A DNA stretch of 10,384 bases from UBA12403 sp043808565. GTDB lineage: Bacteria; Patescibacteriota; Patescibacteriia; UBA9934; GWF2-40-263. The notes under the pieces were generated by a model. That model saw nothing but the letters and a program-made list of their open reading frames with translations, did no database searches and had not been told where the DNA came from. Positions 1-6,314 of the stretch are shown here, one piece after another. Every line of letters starts with the position of its first letter. The first letter of the stretch is position 1. The translations under genes and the position numbers were made by a program. The stretch covers positions 1 to 10,384 of the forward strand of contig JAZDEQ010000073.1 in the NCBI GenBank assembly GCA_043808565.1, in the 5' to 3' direction.

Positions 1-12
1 AGCGAAGGCGGG

Positions 13-41
13 TTGACTTTTTGCCAAAAATATGGTATAAA
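13..41 (+). promoter_or_regulatory. sigma70-like promoter of the 642-aa membrane protein gene
   Basis: A -35 box TTGACT (13-18; 5 of 6 to consensus) lies exactly 17 bases from a -10 box TATAAA (36-41; 5 of 6). Transcription would begin near position 48, leaving a leader of about 138 bases before the ATG at 186. This is the best-formed promoter in the window, and it is consistent with the gene forming its own transcription unit. Confidence 0.7.
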
Positions 42-47
42 GTACGG

Positions 48-185
48 TCCTTCCGTGCGACCGCTAAGAGCGGCGTATGTAAGAGAACCCCCAGTTTTCT
101 GGCCTTTTGAGGTCGGAGAGCTGGGTGAGAGTTCCTTTCACTACAACATGTGCGCCGAAACCTTTCGCGCACGGGAGTCAAAGTC
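48..185 (+). promoter_or_regulatory. structured 5' leader of the 642-aa protein gene, ending in a Shine-Dalgarno site
   Basis: The leader folds readily. Hairpin 61-65/69-73 has five pairs. A longer arm pairs 85-88 with 131-134 and 90-94 with 121-125, and encloses an apical hairpin 101-105/110-114. A GC-rich hairpin 150-155/167-172 ends directly against GGGAG (173-177), which sits 8 bases before ATG 186. The last hairpin contains an upstream in-frame GTG (150), which argues that GTG is not the start. I do not match the fold to a known riboswitch; it could be a cis-regulatory RNA or just a stabilising leader. Confidence 0.4.
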
Positions 186-2114
186 ATGGCAAACCCAACT
201 GCAATCAACGTCGGTCAGGCAGTCAGAAACATCCTTCATGAAAGGATCCGGAGAGCTATGGAAGCCGCGGCCTTGAGTCAGATTTCCAAGGCACCCGAAA
301 TTTTGGCTTTCATCCAGCACCTTGATCCAGAAACCCTTCGGGATGTTGGAGCTGGAATCGAGGGCGCTCTTGAAGTGACCTCAACCCAGGTTCCTAGCGC
401 TTTCTTCCGCGGTATTATTGCCTCCGCCGTTGGGGCGGTTGGTGGAGTCGCCGAAGGAGCCGCTACGGCCTCTGAGATCGCCAACAAGAGAGCTGCGGTG
501 AATCCGGATGTGGTTCGATCCAATCTGATCGATAAGATCAAGAGTTGGGTTACCACTGATCCGAGCATCGCAGTTCGGACAAAGGAGTTTGATCTGTGGT
601 TCACCCACCCCGAAGTTCCTCATGCCCATCGGGTGGTCGTTGACGCGGCCGGCACCAGGACGGTGCCATGCCGGATTGTTCAGGTCGCTCGAGCCGCTTC
701 GGCGGCGCGAATTGCCCTTTTCTTGACAATCAACCGTGGCGGCGGTGGTGGCGGTAGGAACCAGCAGAATCAGCCACAGAACAATGGCCCCACCCCACCA
801 CCAGATTTCGATAGTCAGGCGACTTTTTGGGGAGTTGAGTCAGTGGGCCATACCGGACACGGTCCGTGTGAGGTGTGTGCCGACGATCTTCATCATCACG
901 CCTGGCCCACCCCCGCGGCCGCTCCGGCCGCGCCTGTGGCGCCGAAGACCTCGGTAGAGATTATTGGTGGTCATAATGATGGTTGGATCCTTTGGTCGAC
1001 TATCATTGGCCCGATCAAGGCCGTCAAGGGTTCGTCGTCGTGGGCACTGATCGAGAAAGCCTTGGAAAAAGGCCTTGATTCGAAATTGATCGAACAGGTC
1101 TTTGCCAAGGCTAGATTAGAGCTGGCGGTACCAGGTAGCACAGATTGTCCAGTAGCTCGCAAAATTCTGACCGACGCCGTCGACACCATGTACAACCTTG
1201 GTCTCGAAGAAGCGGCTCGGGTTGGAATCAGGGGTGCGGCTGCTGGAGTTCAGGGTGCCCTCTCCGGCCACTCCAACCAAACCCCGTCCCCCCGAGCCGT
1301 CAAGGCTCTGGAAACGTTTAAGAATTGGGGACTGGCCTACATGGTGGCCGTGGTCATCTTCCTCGCGGCTTTTGCCTGGGGCTGGATCGATGGCAGCAAG
1401 CTCAGCACGGTCATCGGGATGATCGGGCTGGTTGCTTGCCTGATTCCGCTTTGGGCATCTGAAAGCCTGGTGAGTTGGGTCGGAGGGATCATCACGACCA
1501 TCACCAAGGTCGAGATGGGGAGTGGAAGCACTCGACGTCTTTGCCTTATGGTCTTCGTAGTTGTTGCATTCTTCGGAGTGCTGTTAATCAATTACGGGGA
1601 CATCGAGGCGGCAAGGATGAAGATCTTCACCCTTCTCTTCTTGTTGGGTGTCGGCAGAACGTTGCTACGACTCTTCGGTCTCTGGGAGATCGAGGAGTGG
1701 AACAACAAGTTGGTCTGGGGTGTTGTCAGTGTTCTGACGACAGTCGCGTTCGTCTCCCTCCTTACGGGAACGATCATCCCGGACGCTGGTCCTCCTCAGC
1801 CACTGTTCGCAATCTACGACAATGCCGGGCAAGCTGTCAGTCTGCCCAACAACGTGGGTTTGCCGGTGACCGTGGAACTGACCAAGGCCTTCCCTGGGTC
1901 GGCCGAATCCCGAAGATTGATTGCAGACGATTCCGGCCGCATCTTCTCTGAGGGCGTGTGCTACCCCGCCGACATCTCCGGATTCATCGTCCGGAGGGTC
2001 GTGGTGGGCAATGGCGGCGGGCTCTACGTCGGCGGAGTCAAGGTGGACGGCGACGTCTGCTTGTATGAGGCCGAGCCCACGCTTTGGGCTCGCATCGGGT
2101 CTTGGGCGGAATAA
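186..2114 (+). CDS. unrecognised multi-helix membrane protein, 642 aa, GC-rich
   Basis: I do not recognise a family. The protein has no signal peptide. Residues 1-380 look soluble or peripheral: an alpha-helical start, a Gly/Ala-rich hydrophobic patch near 68-100, a six-glycine run near 185-190 followed by an Asn/Gln/Pro linker, then CEVC at 228-231 with HHH at 236-238, a possible metal site, and a short Ala/Pro linker. About five transmembrane segments follow (near 382-402, 406-424, 452-471, 478-496, 509-531), then a C-terminal domain of about 110 residues. ATG 186 is chosen over in-frame GTG 150 because GGGAG stands 8 bases before it and GTG 150 is buried in a hairpin. Composition differs sharply from neighbours: line 421-480 has 42 of 60 G+C, against 26 of 60 at 2461-2520 and 19 of 60 at 5281-5340. 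Several central membrane segments beside a pilin cluster recall VirB6/TrbL proteins, but that is only a topological likeness. Confidence 0.85.
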   Translation: MANPTAINVGQAVRNILHERIRRAMEAAALSQISKAPEILAFIQHLDPETLRDVGAGIEGALEVTSTQVPSAFFRGIIASAVGAVGGVAEGAATASEIANKRAAVNPDVVRSNLIDKIKSWVTTDPSIAVRTKEFDLWFTHPEVPHAHRVVVDAAGTRTVPCRIVQVARAASAARIALFLTINRGGGGGGRNQQNQPQNNGPTPPPDFDSQATFWGVESVGHTGHGPCEVCADDLHHHAWPTPAAAPAAPVAPKTSVEIIGGHNDGWILWSTIIGPIKAVKGSSSWALIEKALEKGLDSKLIEQVFAKARLELAVPGSTDCPVARKILTDAVDTMYNLGLEEAARVGIRGAAAGVQGALSGHSNQTPSPRAVKALETFKNWGLAYMVAVVIFLAAFAWGWIDGSKLSTVIGMIGLVACLIPLWASESLVSWVGGIITTITKVEMGSGSTRRLCLMVFVVVAFFGVLLINYGDIEAARMKIFTLLFLLGVGRTLLRLFGLWEIEEWNNKLVWGVVSVLTTVAFVSLLTGTIIPDAGPPQPLFAIYDNAGQAVSLPNNVGLPVTVELTKAFPGSAESRRLIADDSGRIFSEGVCYPADISGFIVRRVVVGNGGGLYVGGVKVDGDVCLYEAEPTLWARIGSWAE

Positions 2115-2134
2115 GAAATAATTTCGCCCGCGTC

Positions 2135-2175
2135 AGCGCCCATCGTCTTCATAGACGGTGGGTGCTTTTTGTTTT
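2135..2175 (+). terminator. rho-independent terminator of the 642-aa protein gene
   Basis: A 14-bp stem (2135-2148 with 2153-2166; two G-U wobbles as RNA) with a four-base loop is followed by TTTTTGTTTT. It starts 20 bases after the stop codon and closes the + strand unit. Confidence 0.9.
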
Positions 2176-2187
2176 GGAAGATTTTTT

Positions 2188-2351
2188 CCTCACCCCTAAC
2201 CCCTCCCCTACGTCAAAAATCAAGGGGAGGGGAAATGTCAAAATGTGGTAATTTTTTTATAAACACATTTTGACTTTATTTTTTATAAAAAATTACCAAC
2301 CAACTTCCCCCTCCCCTTAACAAGAATGTAGGGGAGGGGTTAGGGGTGAGG
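2188..2351. repeat. nested inverted-repeat element (MITE or REP-like), 164 bp
   Basis: The outer arms 2188-2211 and 2328-2351 are perfect 24-bp inverted copies, rich in CCCCTAACCCC on one side and its complement on the other. Inside, a second G-rich/C-rich pair (2222-2234 with 2305-2318) is imperfect. The AT-rich core holds two interleaved helices: 2237-2247 with 2264-2274 (11 bp, perfect) and 2247-2263 with 2282-2297 (one bulge). No ORF is present. The outer motif recurs with 20 of 21 matches at 10102-10122, so it belongs to a dispersed family. It fills the gap between two convergent terminators. Confidence 0.75.
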
Positions 2352-2360
2352 ATGTATGAC

Positions 2361-2392
2361 AAAAAACCCGCCGTAGAAATTCTGCGGCGGGT
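2361..2392 (-). terminator. rho-independent terminator of the pilin operon
   Basis: On the - strand, a 12-bp GC-rich stem (2381-2392 with 2366-2377, one G-U) and a three-base loop run into six T residues at 2366-2361. It lies 20 bases past the stop codon of the last pilin-like gene. Confidence 0.88.
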
Positions 2393-2412
2393 GGAAACAA
2401 TCGAAAACTTTT

Positions 2413-2823
2413 TTAACCAGAAATGGCCGCACCAGTACCGACTTCGGAAAGGGCACCTAGGACAAAGTTGGCAATGGCATAAGCGGCAATGATAATGACC
2501 ATACCGATAACTGCATTGGTAAGCATGTCCATGGCTTTTTTGGTTTTTTCGGCCTGACCCTTACTGTTGATATATTGAAAACCGGCCCAAACCACTAAGA
2601 CCAAGAAAAACAAACCCAAGATGGTTAAAAAGACATTGATACCCCGACCGACAATGGTGGGTAAATCATCGCCAGCGGCCATACCAGCTTCAGAACCAAC
2701 CTCAGTTAAAGAGGTGTTGGCGCCGGTTAAGCCATCGCCAAAAATATAAGCGGCTTTAGTTGTTAACGGAAAGAGAATGTAGGCTTGAGCCAAAGCGCAA
2801 GCAGAGATTAGAAGTTTGGTCAT
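2413..2823 (-). CDS. VirB2/TrbC-like (T4SS pilin-type) small membrane protein 5, 136 aa
   Basis: Last of five related genes. Residues 1-25 form a signal peptide ending TTKAA. A polar stretch follows, then two hydrophobic helices (about 62-83 and 103-124) around a basic loop SKGQAEKTKK. The shared signature is a G-F-Q-Y at the end of helix 1, an S-x-G-x-x-EK loop, and an AYAI motif in helix 2. This is the layout of VirB2/TrbC-like pilins and of the T4SS pilin family common in Patescibacteria: cleaved signal, two helices, positively charged cytoplasmic loop. In Gram-negative systems such subunits polymerise into a secretion pilus. It is closest to the gene just upstream (38-base gap), with which it shares IVGR-x-INV before helix 1. 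No Shine-Dalgarno site precedes the ATG; the upstream bases are purely A/T-rich. Confidence 0.82.
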   Translation of the reverse strand: MTKLLISACALAQAYILFPLTTKAAYIFGDGLTGANTSLTEVGSEAGMAAGDDLPTIVGRGINVFLTILGLFFLVLVVWAGFQYINSKGQAEKTKKAMDMLTNAVIGMVIIIAAYAIANFVLGALSEVGTGAAISG

Positions 2824-2861
2824 AATTTTTTTATTTTTAGATGGTTAAAATTAAGTTAAAT

Positions 2862-3239
2862 TTAATAAATTGTATCCAAGGCGTCTAAAATAAAACCTGA
2901 AATAGCAAAGGCGCTTAAAATAATTACGGCACCAAGAACTGTGTAAGTAATAAGTTTTTGTGCCTTGGCCGCCTTTTCTTTGTCGCCATGCGACATGACG
3001 TATTGGAAACCGCCATAAACGGTCATAACCAGAAGTAGGACACCGATTAAAGTAAGAAGCACATTAATACTTCGACCAACGATTTCATAAACCGAAGGAG
3101 CATCAGAAGCAAAGCCACCAGCCACCGCCGTAACATCTAAGCCATCAAAAACTGAATCCATAGAGCCGGCTTGGGTCACACTAACTGGCCAGAGGATTAA
3201 AAAATTAAGAGCCAAGAAAAAAGAACGAAAAAATTTCAT
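2862..3239 (-). CDS. VirB2/TrbC-like (T4SS pilin-type) small membrane protein 4, 125 aa
   Basis: This has the same architecture as its neighbours: a signal peptide (MKFFRSFFLALNFLILWPVS then VTQAG), a mature polar segment, helix 1 ending GGFQYV, a basic loop SHGDKEKAAKAQK and helix 2 with SAFAISGF. The start is set at ATG 3237-3239 because it gives a compact signal peptide and the ATTATG context seen at other genes of the operon. The frame also stays open to ATG 3252-3254 and GTG 3279-3281 (139 aa), which would add non-signal-like residues. It differs strongly in sequence from the genes on either side outside the helices and loop, so this is an old duplication. A hairpin at 3294-3322 separates it from the upstream pilin gene. 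Confidence 0.8.
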   Translation of the reverse strand: MKFFRSFFLALNFLILWPVSVTQAGSMDSVFDGLDVTAVAGGFASDAPSVYEIVGRSINVLLTLIGVLLLVMTVYGGFQYVMSHGDKEKAAKAQKLITYTVLGAVIILSAFAISGFILDALDTIY

Positions 3240-3293
3240 AATCCCAAAGCGCATAACGCGAAAGGACGATTTAAAAATCACCCGTTCACGTTA

Positions 3294-3322
3294 GATCCCC
3301 ACAAAATTAAATTGTGAGGATC
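3294..3322 (-). other. intercistronic RNA hairpin between two pilin-like genes
   Basis: Positions 3294-3304 pair with 3312-3322 around a seven-base AT loop. The single mismatch on the + strand (C3299/A3317) becomes a G-U pair in - strand RNA, so all 11 positions pair in the operon transcript. There is no T-run after it, so it is not a standard terminator. An RNA-stability or processing element is plausible. Confidence 0.5.
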
Positions 3323-3335
3323 CGGAAACTTAAAT

Positions 3336-3746
3336 TTATTCACCACTACCACCATCAGAAGTTGACATGGCACCAATGGCTGTTGAAAGGGCAAATTGAG
3401 CAATGGCATAAGCCGCCAAAACAATCACTAAACCAATTAAACCTTGATAAATATATTTTCGGGCTTTTTTAACTTTTTCATCATCACCGCTAGCCGTAAC
3501 CCACTTAAATCCCCCCATGATAATTATAGCCACGGCAATTAAACCAAGAAAACCAAGGCCGGTATTAATGATACTACCAAACATTGGCACTAATTCAGCA
3601 TCACCAAGGCCAGAAGTAGTGGCAAAGGTAGTGCCGTCGTCGGCGGTTCCACCAAACATGTCGTCGGCATTAACCACTGCGTGGGCGGCTGGAATATTTA
3701 GAGCGAAAATCGTTAAACCCGCCAAAGCGGTTTTGATTTTATTCAT
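3336..3746 (-). CDS. VirB2/TrbC-like (T4SS pilin-type) small membrane protein 3, 136 aa
   Basis: ATG 3744-3746 gives a textbook signal peptide, MNKIKTALAGLTIFALNIPA followed by AHA and a cleavage point. The frame extends upstream to a TTG (3774-3776), but that start would lie inside a leader hairpin and spoil the signal peptide. The mature part has an acidic, Gly/Thr-rich stretch (MFGGTADDGTTFA), helix 1 ending GGFKWV, the loop ASGDDEKVKKARK, helix 2 with AAYAIAQF, and a short Ser/Gly-rich tail. A promoter lies directly upstream, so this gene heads a three-gene pilin sub-operon as well as belonging to the longer one. The subunit role is inferred from family topology. Confidence 0.83.
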   Translation of the reverse strand: MNKIKTALAGLTIFALNIPAAHAVVNADDMFGGTADDGTTFATTSGLGDAELVPMFGSIINTGLGFLGLIAVAIIIMGGFKWVTASGDDEKVKKARKYIYQGLIGLVIVLAAYAIAQFALSTAIGAMSTSDGGSGE

Positions 3747-3767
3747 ATTGGTTAAATAAATTATTTT

Positions 3768-3784
3768 AATCCTCAAAGAGGATT
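3768..3784 (-). other. 5'-terminal leader hairpin of the pilin sub-operon
   Basis: A perfect 7-bp stem (3768-3774 with 3778-3784) with a three-base loop lies at the predicted 5' end of the transcript from the promoter at 3796-3804. Terminal stems of this kind can protect mRNA from decay; here that is inference. Confidence 0.45.
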
Positions 3785-3795
3785 TAAGTTATTTA

Positions 3796-3804
3796 ATTAT
3801 AGCA
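3796..3804 (-). promoter_or_regulatory. extended -10 promoter inside the pilin operon
   Basis: The - strand reads TGCTATAAT: a perfect TATAAT (3801-3796) preceded by the TGn extension (3804-3802). The -35 region is weak, as is common for extended -10 promoters. Transcription would start near 3789, about 43 bases before the ATG of the third pilin-like gene. Confidence 0.65.
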
Positions 3805-3844
3805 CGAATTTGAGTTTTTAAGAAAAACTGTGGAAAACTAATGA

Positions 3845-4180
3845 TTACGCGGTGGCAGTATTTAAAACCGAAAGAACAAGATAGAGTATGGCATAGGCAC
3901 TAAAAATAAAAACCAAACCTAGAATAGCCCAAGTAATAGTTTTTTGGCCCTTGTCGATTTTTTCTTTTTTGCCTTCGGATAAAATCCATTGAGCGCCACC
4001 ATAAATAAACATTAAAAACGCCGCCGAACCCGACAAAGCTAAAACCGCTTTAATAACATTGCCGGCGACAACTCGGAGATCGGTGGTGCCCAGAGGGTTT
4101 GTTAGGGTAGTGGCTGAAGCAGCGAGCGGAGCAAGAAGCAAACAGCCGATAAAGATTTTTTTTAAAAATTTTTTTGTCAT
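3845..4180 (-). CDS. VirB2/TrbC-like (T4SS pilin-type) small membrane protein 2, 111 aa
   Basis: The shortest of the five. A basic N-terminus (MTKKFLKK), hydrophobic core and LAASA cleavage site form a signal peptide of about 23 residues. The mature protein is little more than two helices around the loop SEGKKEKIDKGQK, with GGAQWI at the end of helix 1 and SAYAILYL in helix 2. It is closest to a minimal VirB2-type subunit. It follows the cysteine-rich pilin gene by 22 bases. No Shine-Dalgarno site is visible; ATTATG marks the start. Downstream there is only a weak AT hairpin (3813-3829) without a T-run, so read-through into the next pilin genes is likely. Confidence 0.82.
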   Translation of the reverse strand: MTKKFLKKIFIGCLLLAPLAASATTLTNPLGTTDLRVVAGNVIKAVLALSGSAAFLMFIYGGAQWILSEGKKEKIDKGQKTITWAILGLVFIFSAYAILYLVLSVLNTATA

Positions 4181-4202
4181 AATTTAAAAAATAATTCGTA
4201 AT

Positions 4203-4940
4203 TTACCTAGTAGAAGTTGTGGTGGGAGTAGTTGCGGGAGTAGTTGCGGGATTTAAAAAAGCACAACATTGCATGTTTTCACCGCCCGGACAAAGATCAT
4301 TGGTCAAACAGCCGGAATGAGAGACAGAAGGGTCGGTGGAAGTTATATCAGAACAAGTTCTTGCGCCCGGATAGGTTTTATCGCATTTACTCGTGCAACC
4401 AGCCGGCGTACACTCCATATTAAGACCGCAGGCTTGACCATTTTTTTCGGCCGAGCCATCACAAATAGTATAAGCATTATCACCACCAACACTGCCGGAT
4501 CGAATGATTGATTGTAAAGTCCAAACGCCGGCATAAGCAAACAAAACAATAACCAAACCAATTGAGGCGTTTTTGATATAAGCGTGGCCCTTTTTAACCC
4601 AGTTATTATCACCGTGTGAACCAATCCACCAGGCGGCACCAAGAATATAGACTAAAAATACTAAACCACCAACAATGCTTAAAATATAATTTCCAATATT
4701 AGCCGCAACCGTTAAAATATCATTTAAACCACAGTCGCCAAAATCCCAACACTCTTGGCAAACTCCAACCATAAAAGGACCGACTTCAGCAATGTCGGTT
4801 GAGCTGATGCCGCTAGTTGAAACAACGGTTCCAGGCGGAGAGCAAGTGCCAGTATCCGCACTAGCCAAAAGACTATGAGGAATAGCAACAAAAAGAGCCA
4901 GGACACTAAATAAGCAAATAACGTAAGTGACAAAACGCAT
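4203..4940 (-). CDS. pilin-like protein 1 with a C-terminal cysteine-rich domain, 245 aa
   Basis: A signal peptide (about 1-27, ending LLASA) is followed by an exported segment with four cysteines, three of them in VCQECWDFGDC. Next comes the two-helix pilin core: helix 1 ending GAAWWIGS, basic loop HGDNNWVKKGHAY, and helix 2 with FAYAGVW. After helix 2, about 95 residues contain ten cysteines (C-x-x-C-like spacings, ending QCC), then a Thr/Pro-rich tail. By the positive-inside rule the loop is cytoplasmic, so both cysteine regions face outward and could be disulfide-linked. It is about twice the length of its paralogs and stands first among them. A minor tip, adhesin or anchoring subunit is a reasonable inference, but the cysteine-rich part matches no domain I can name. 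The 4-base gap to the upstream lipoprotein gene implies co-translation or at least co-transcription. Confidence 0.82.
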   Translation of the reverse strand: MRFVTYVICLFSVLALFVAIPHSLLASADTGTCSPPGTVVSTSGISSTDIAEVGPFMVGVCQECWDFGDCGLNDILTVAANIGNYILSIVGGLVFLVYILGAAWWIGSHGDNNWVKKGHAYIKNASIGLVIVLFAYAGVWTLQSIIRSGSVGGDNAYTICDGSAEKNGQACGLNMECTPAGCTSKCDKTYPGARTCSDITSTDPSVSHSGCLTNDLCPGGENMQCCAFLNPATTPATTPTTTSTR

Positions 4941-4944
4941 AATT

Positions 4945-6312
4945 TTAATACGTTTGATTAACTTTATTTTGAGTTTCTTTTAATAAAACCTCTAGGGTTT
5001 TATCACTCAATAAAACTTGGTCTAAAAGATTGGAAAAAGCGGTTTCGACCACTCCAGCATCTTTACCATGATACCAACTTTCAGCAGTTAAAAGTTGGCT
5101 GGCAAAAATATTTAAATCTGGATCTTCGGCTTGCTTGTTGATTAAGCCTCGAAGGGCGGTTGGTCGTTTGGCGCTAGATAAATAATTTTCCACGTTTTCT
5201 TTTTTGCTAGCAAATTGTAAAAAATCCCAACCCCATTTGGTTTGTTTGGAAGATTTGGCCACGACCCACAACCAGTAATTGGCAACATTAACAATTTTAC
5301 CATTTTCAATTTGAGGCAATGGCGAAATTCGATAATCTAATTTTGGCGCCCGAGCTTTTATTAAAGGCAGGGAATAAGCATAACCAAAAAAGAAAGCCGT
5401 CTCACCATTAACAAAAGCCTCAAAAGAATTAGGTAGATCAGCATTCCAGGTGTAAACATCTTTAACCGGATTGGCAAAATCAGTATAAAAACGTACCGCC
5501 TCAAGACCAGGAGTTTTACGATCGCTATTACTTTCAGCAAAAGAGGCTTGGTTGTTTCTTTCCATGACCGTGTTGTTTTGCATCATTAAGACCGAAAGAA
5601 TATCTACACCGCGCTCGACATTAGATCCGGTACCAAGAGCGGCCGCCGAAGAAATAATTTCGCCCTTTTCATTAATCCGAGTAATGGTTTTAACCTGGTT
5701 CATAAATTCTTGCCAGGTGGTTGGCGGCTCGGCAATATTAGCCGCGTTTAAAATTTCCGTGTTGGAAAAAAGCACCATGGTATCTACTGACATGGGTAGA
5801 GCAAAAATACGATCTTCGGTTTCTTTGTCTGGACTGGATTTAAATGGCCTGACCACGTCATCGTAAACAACATCAACAAAATTATTTTTTAAATCTTGTA
5901 AAGTGAGAGATTTTTCTTGACGTAAAACTGTGACGGTTTCTTTTTTTATTGTACCAGTGGTTTCGGTATAAGGAATAGTGAGGGAAGTGGGCAGCGGTGT
6001 AATCAGGTCAGTGTATTCACCGAGCCAGGTGTTGTGTAAAGCAAAAACATCAGGACCTTCGCCTGTGGCAAAAGCTCGCCAAAGTTCGGCTTCGTATTCG
6101 TCGTAGCGTAACAAACGAAGATCAAAAGAAATATTTGAATGAACTCGACGATAAGCATCCATAACTTGTTCCATAGCCGTCTGGTCTTCAAAAACCGCCC
6201 AGACTTTTAAGGTGACCGGAGCCGCGGCTTCTTTTTCGGCTTGAGACTGACTACAACCTAGGCCAGTTAAGACCAAGCCACAAAGAACAAGAAAGGACAA
6301 AAGACGTTTCAT
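4945..6312 (-). CDS. ABC-type extracellular solute-binding lipoprotein (family 1-like), 455 aa
   Basis: The N-terminus is a lipoprotein signal (MKRLLSFLVLCGLVLTGLGC) with the lipidated cysteine at residue 20; glycine at -3 makes the lipobox slightly unusual. The mature protein has family-1 sugar-binding features: TLKVWAVFED at the first strand, GEGPDVFALHNTW, LPMSVDTMVLFSN, PPTTWQEFMNQ, and NSFEAFVNGETAFFFGY in the second lobe, then a WLWVVAKSSKQ segment. Family members bind sugars or other small solutes outside the membrane and deliver them to an ABC permease. No permease or ATPase gene lies in this window, so the ligand and partner are unknown. The gene sits 2 bases after galU and 4 bases before the cysteine-rich pilin gene, so it may serve the same surface module. 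The residue 107-160 region looks like an insertion relative to typical members. Confidence 0.88.
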   Translation of the reverse strand: MKRLLSFLVLCGLVLTGLGCSQSQAEKEAAAPVTLKVWAVFEDQTAMEQVMDAYRRVHSNISFDLRLLRYDEYEAELWRAFATGEGPDVFALHNTWLGEYTDLITPLPTSLTIPYTETTGTIKKETVTVLRQEKSLTLQDLKNNFVDVVYDDVVRPFKSSPDKETEDRIFALPMSVDTMVLFSNTEILNAANIAEPPTTWQEFMNQVKTITRINEKGEIISSAAALGTGSNVERGVDILSVLMMQNNTVMERNNQASFAESNSDRKTPGLEAVRFYTDFANPVKDVYTWNADLPNSFEAFVNGETAFFFGYAYSLPLIKARAPKLDYRISPLPQIENGKIVNVANYWLWVVAKSSKQTKWGWDFLQFASKKENVENYLSSAKRPTALRGLINKQAEDPDLNIFASQLLTAESWYHGKDAGVVETAFSNLLDQVLLSDKTLEVLLKETQNKVNQTY

Positions 6313-6314
6313 AT

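Noticed and set aside
150..185. GTG 150 as start of the large membrane protein (654 aa)
   Set aside because: It lies inside a strong hairpin (150-172) with no Shine-Dalgarno site before it, whereas ATG 186 has GGGAG 8 bases upstream.
1475..1951. 158-aa open frame on the + strand
   Set aside because: It lies wholly inside the large membrane protein gene in another frame; long alternative frames are expected in GC-rich coding DNA, and the product has no protein-like pattern.
3813..3829. Hairpin after the second pilin-like gene as a terminator
   Set aside because: The stem is almost all A-T and no T-run follows it on the - strand; it also overlaps the internal promoter region.
4343..4642. 99-aa open frame on the - strand
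   Set aside because: It is a frame-shifted shadow of the cysteine-rich pilin-like gene; its hydrophobic stretch comes from the membrane-helix codons of the real frame.
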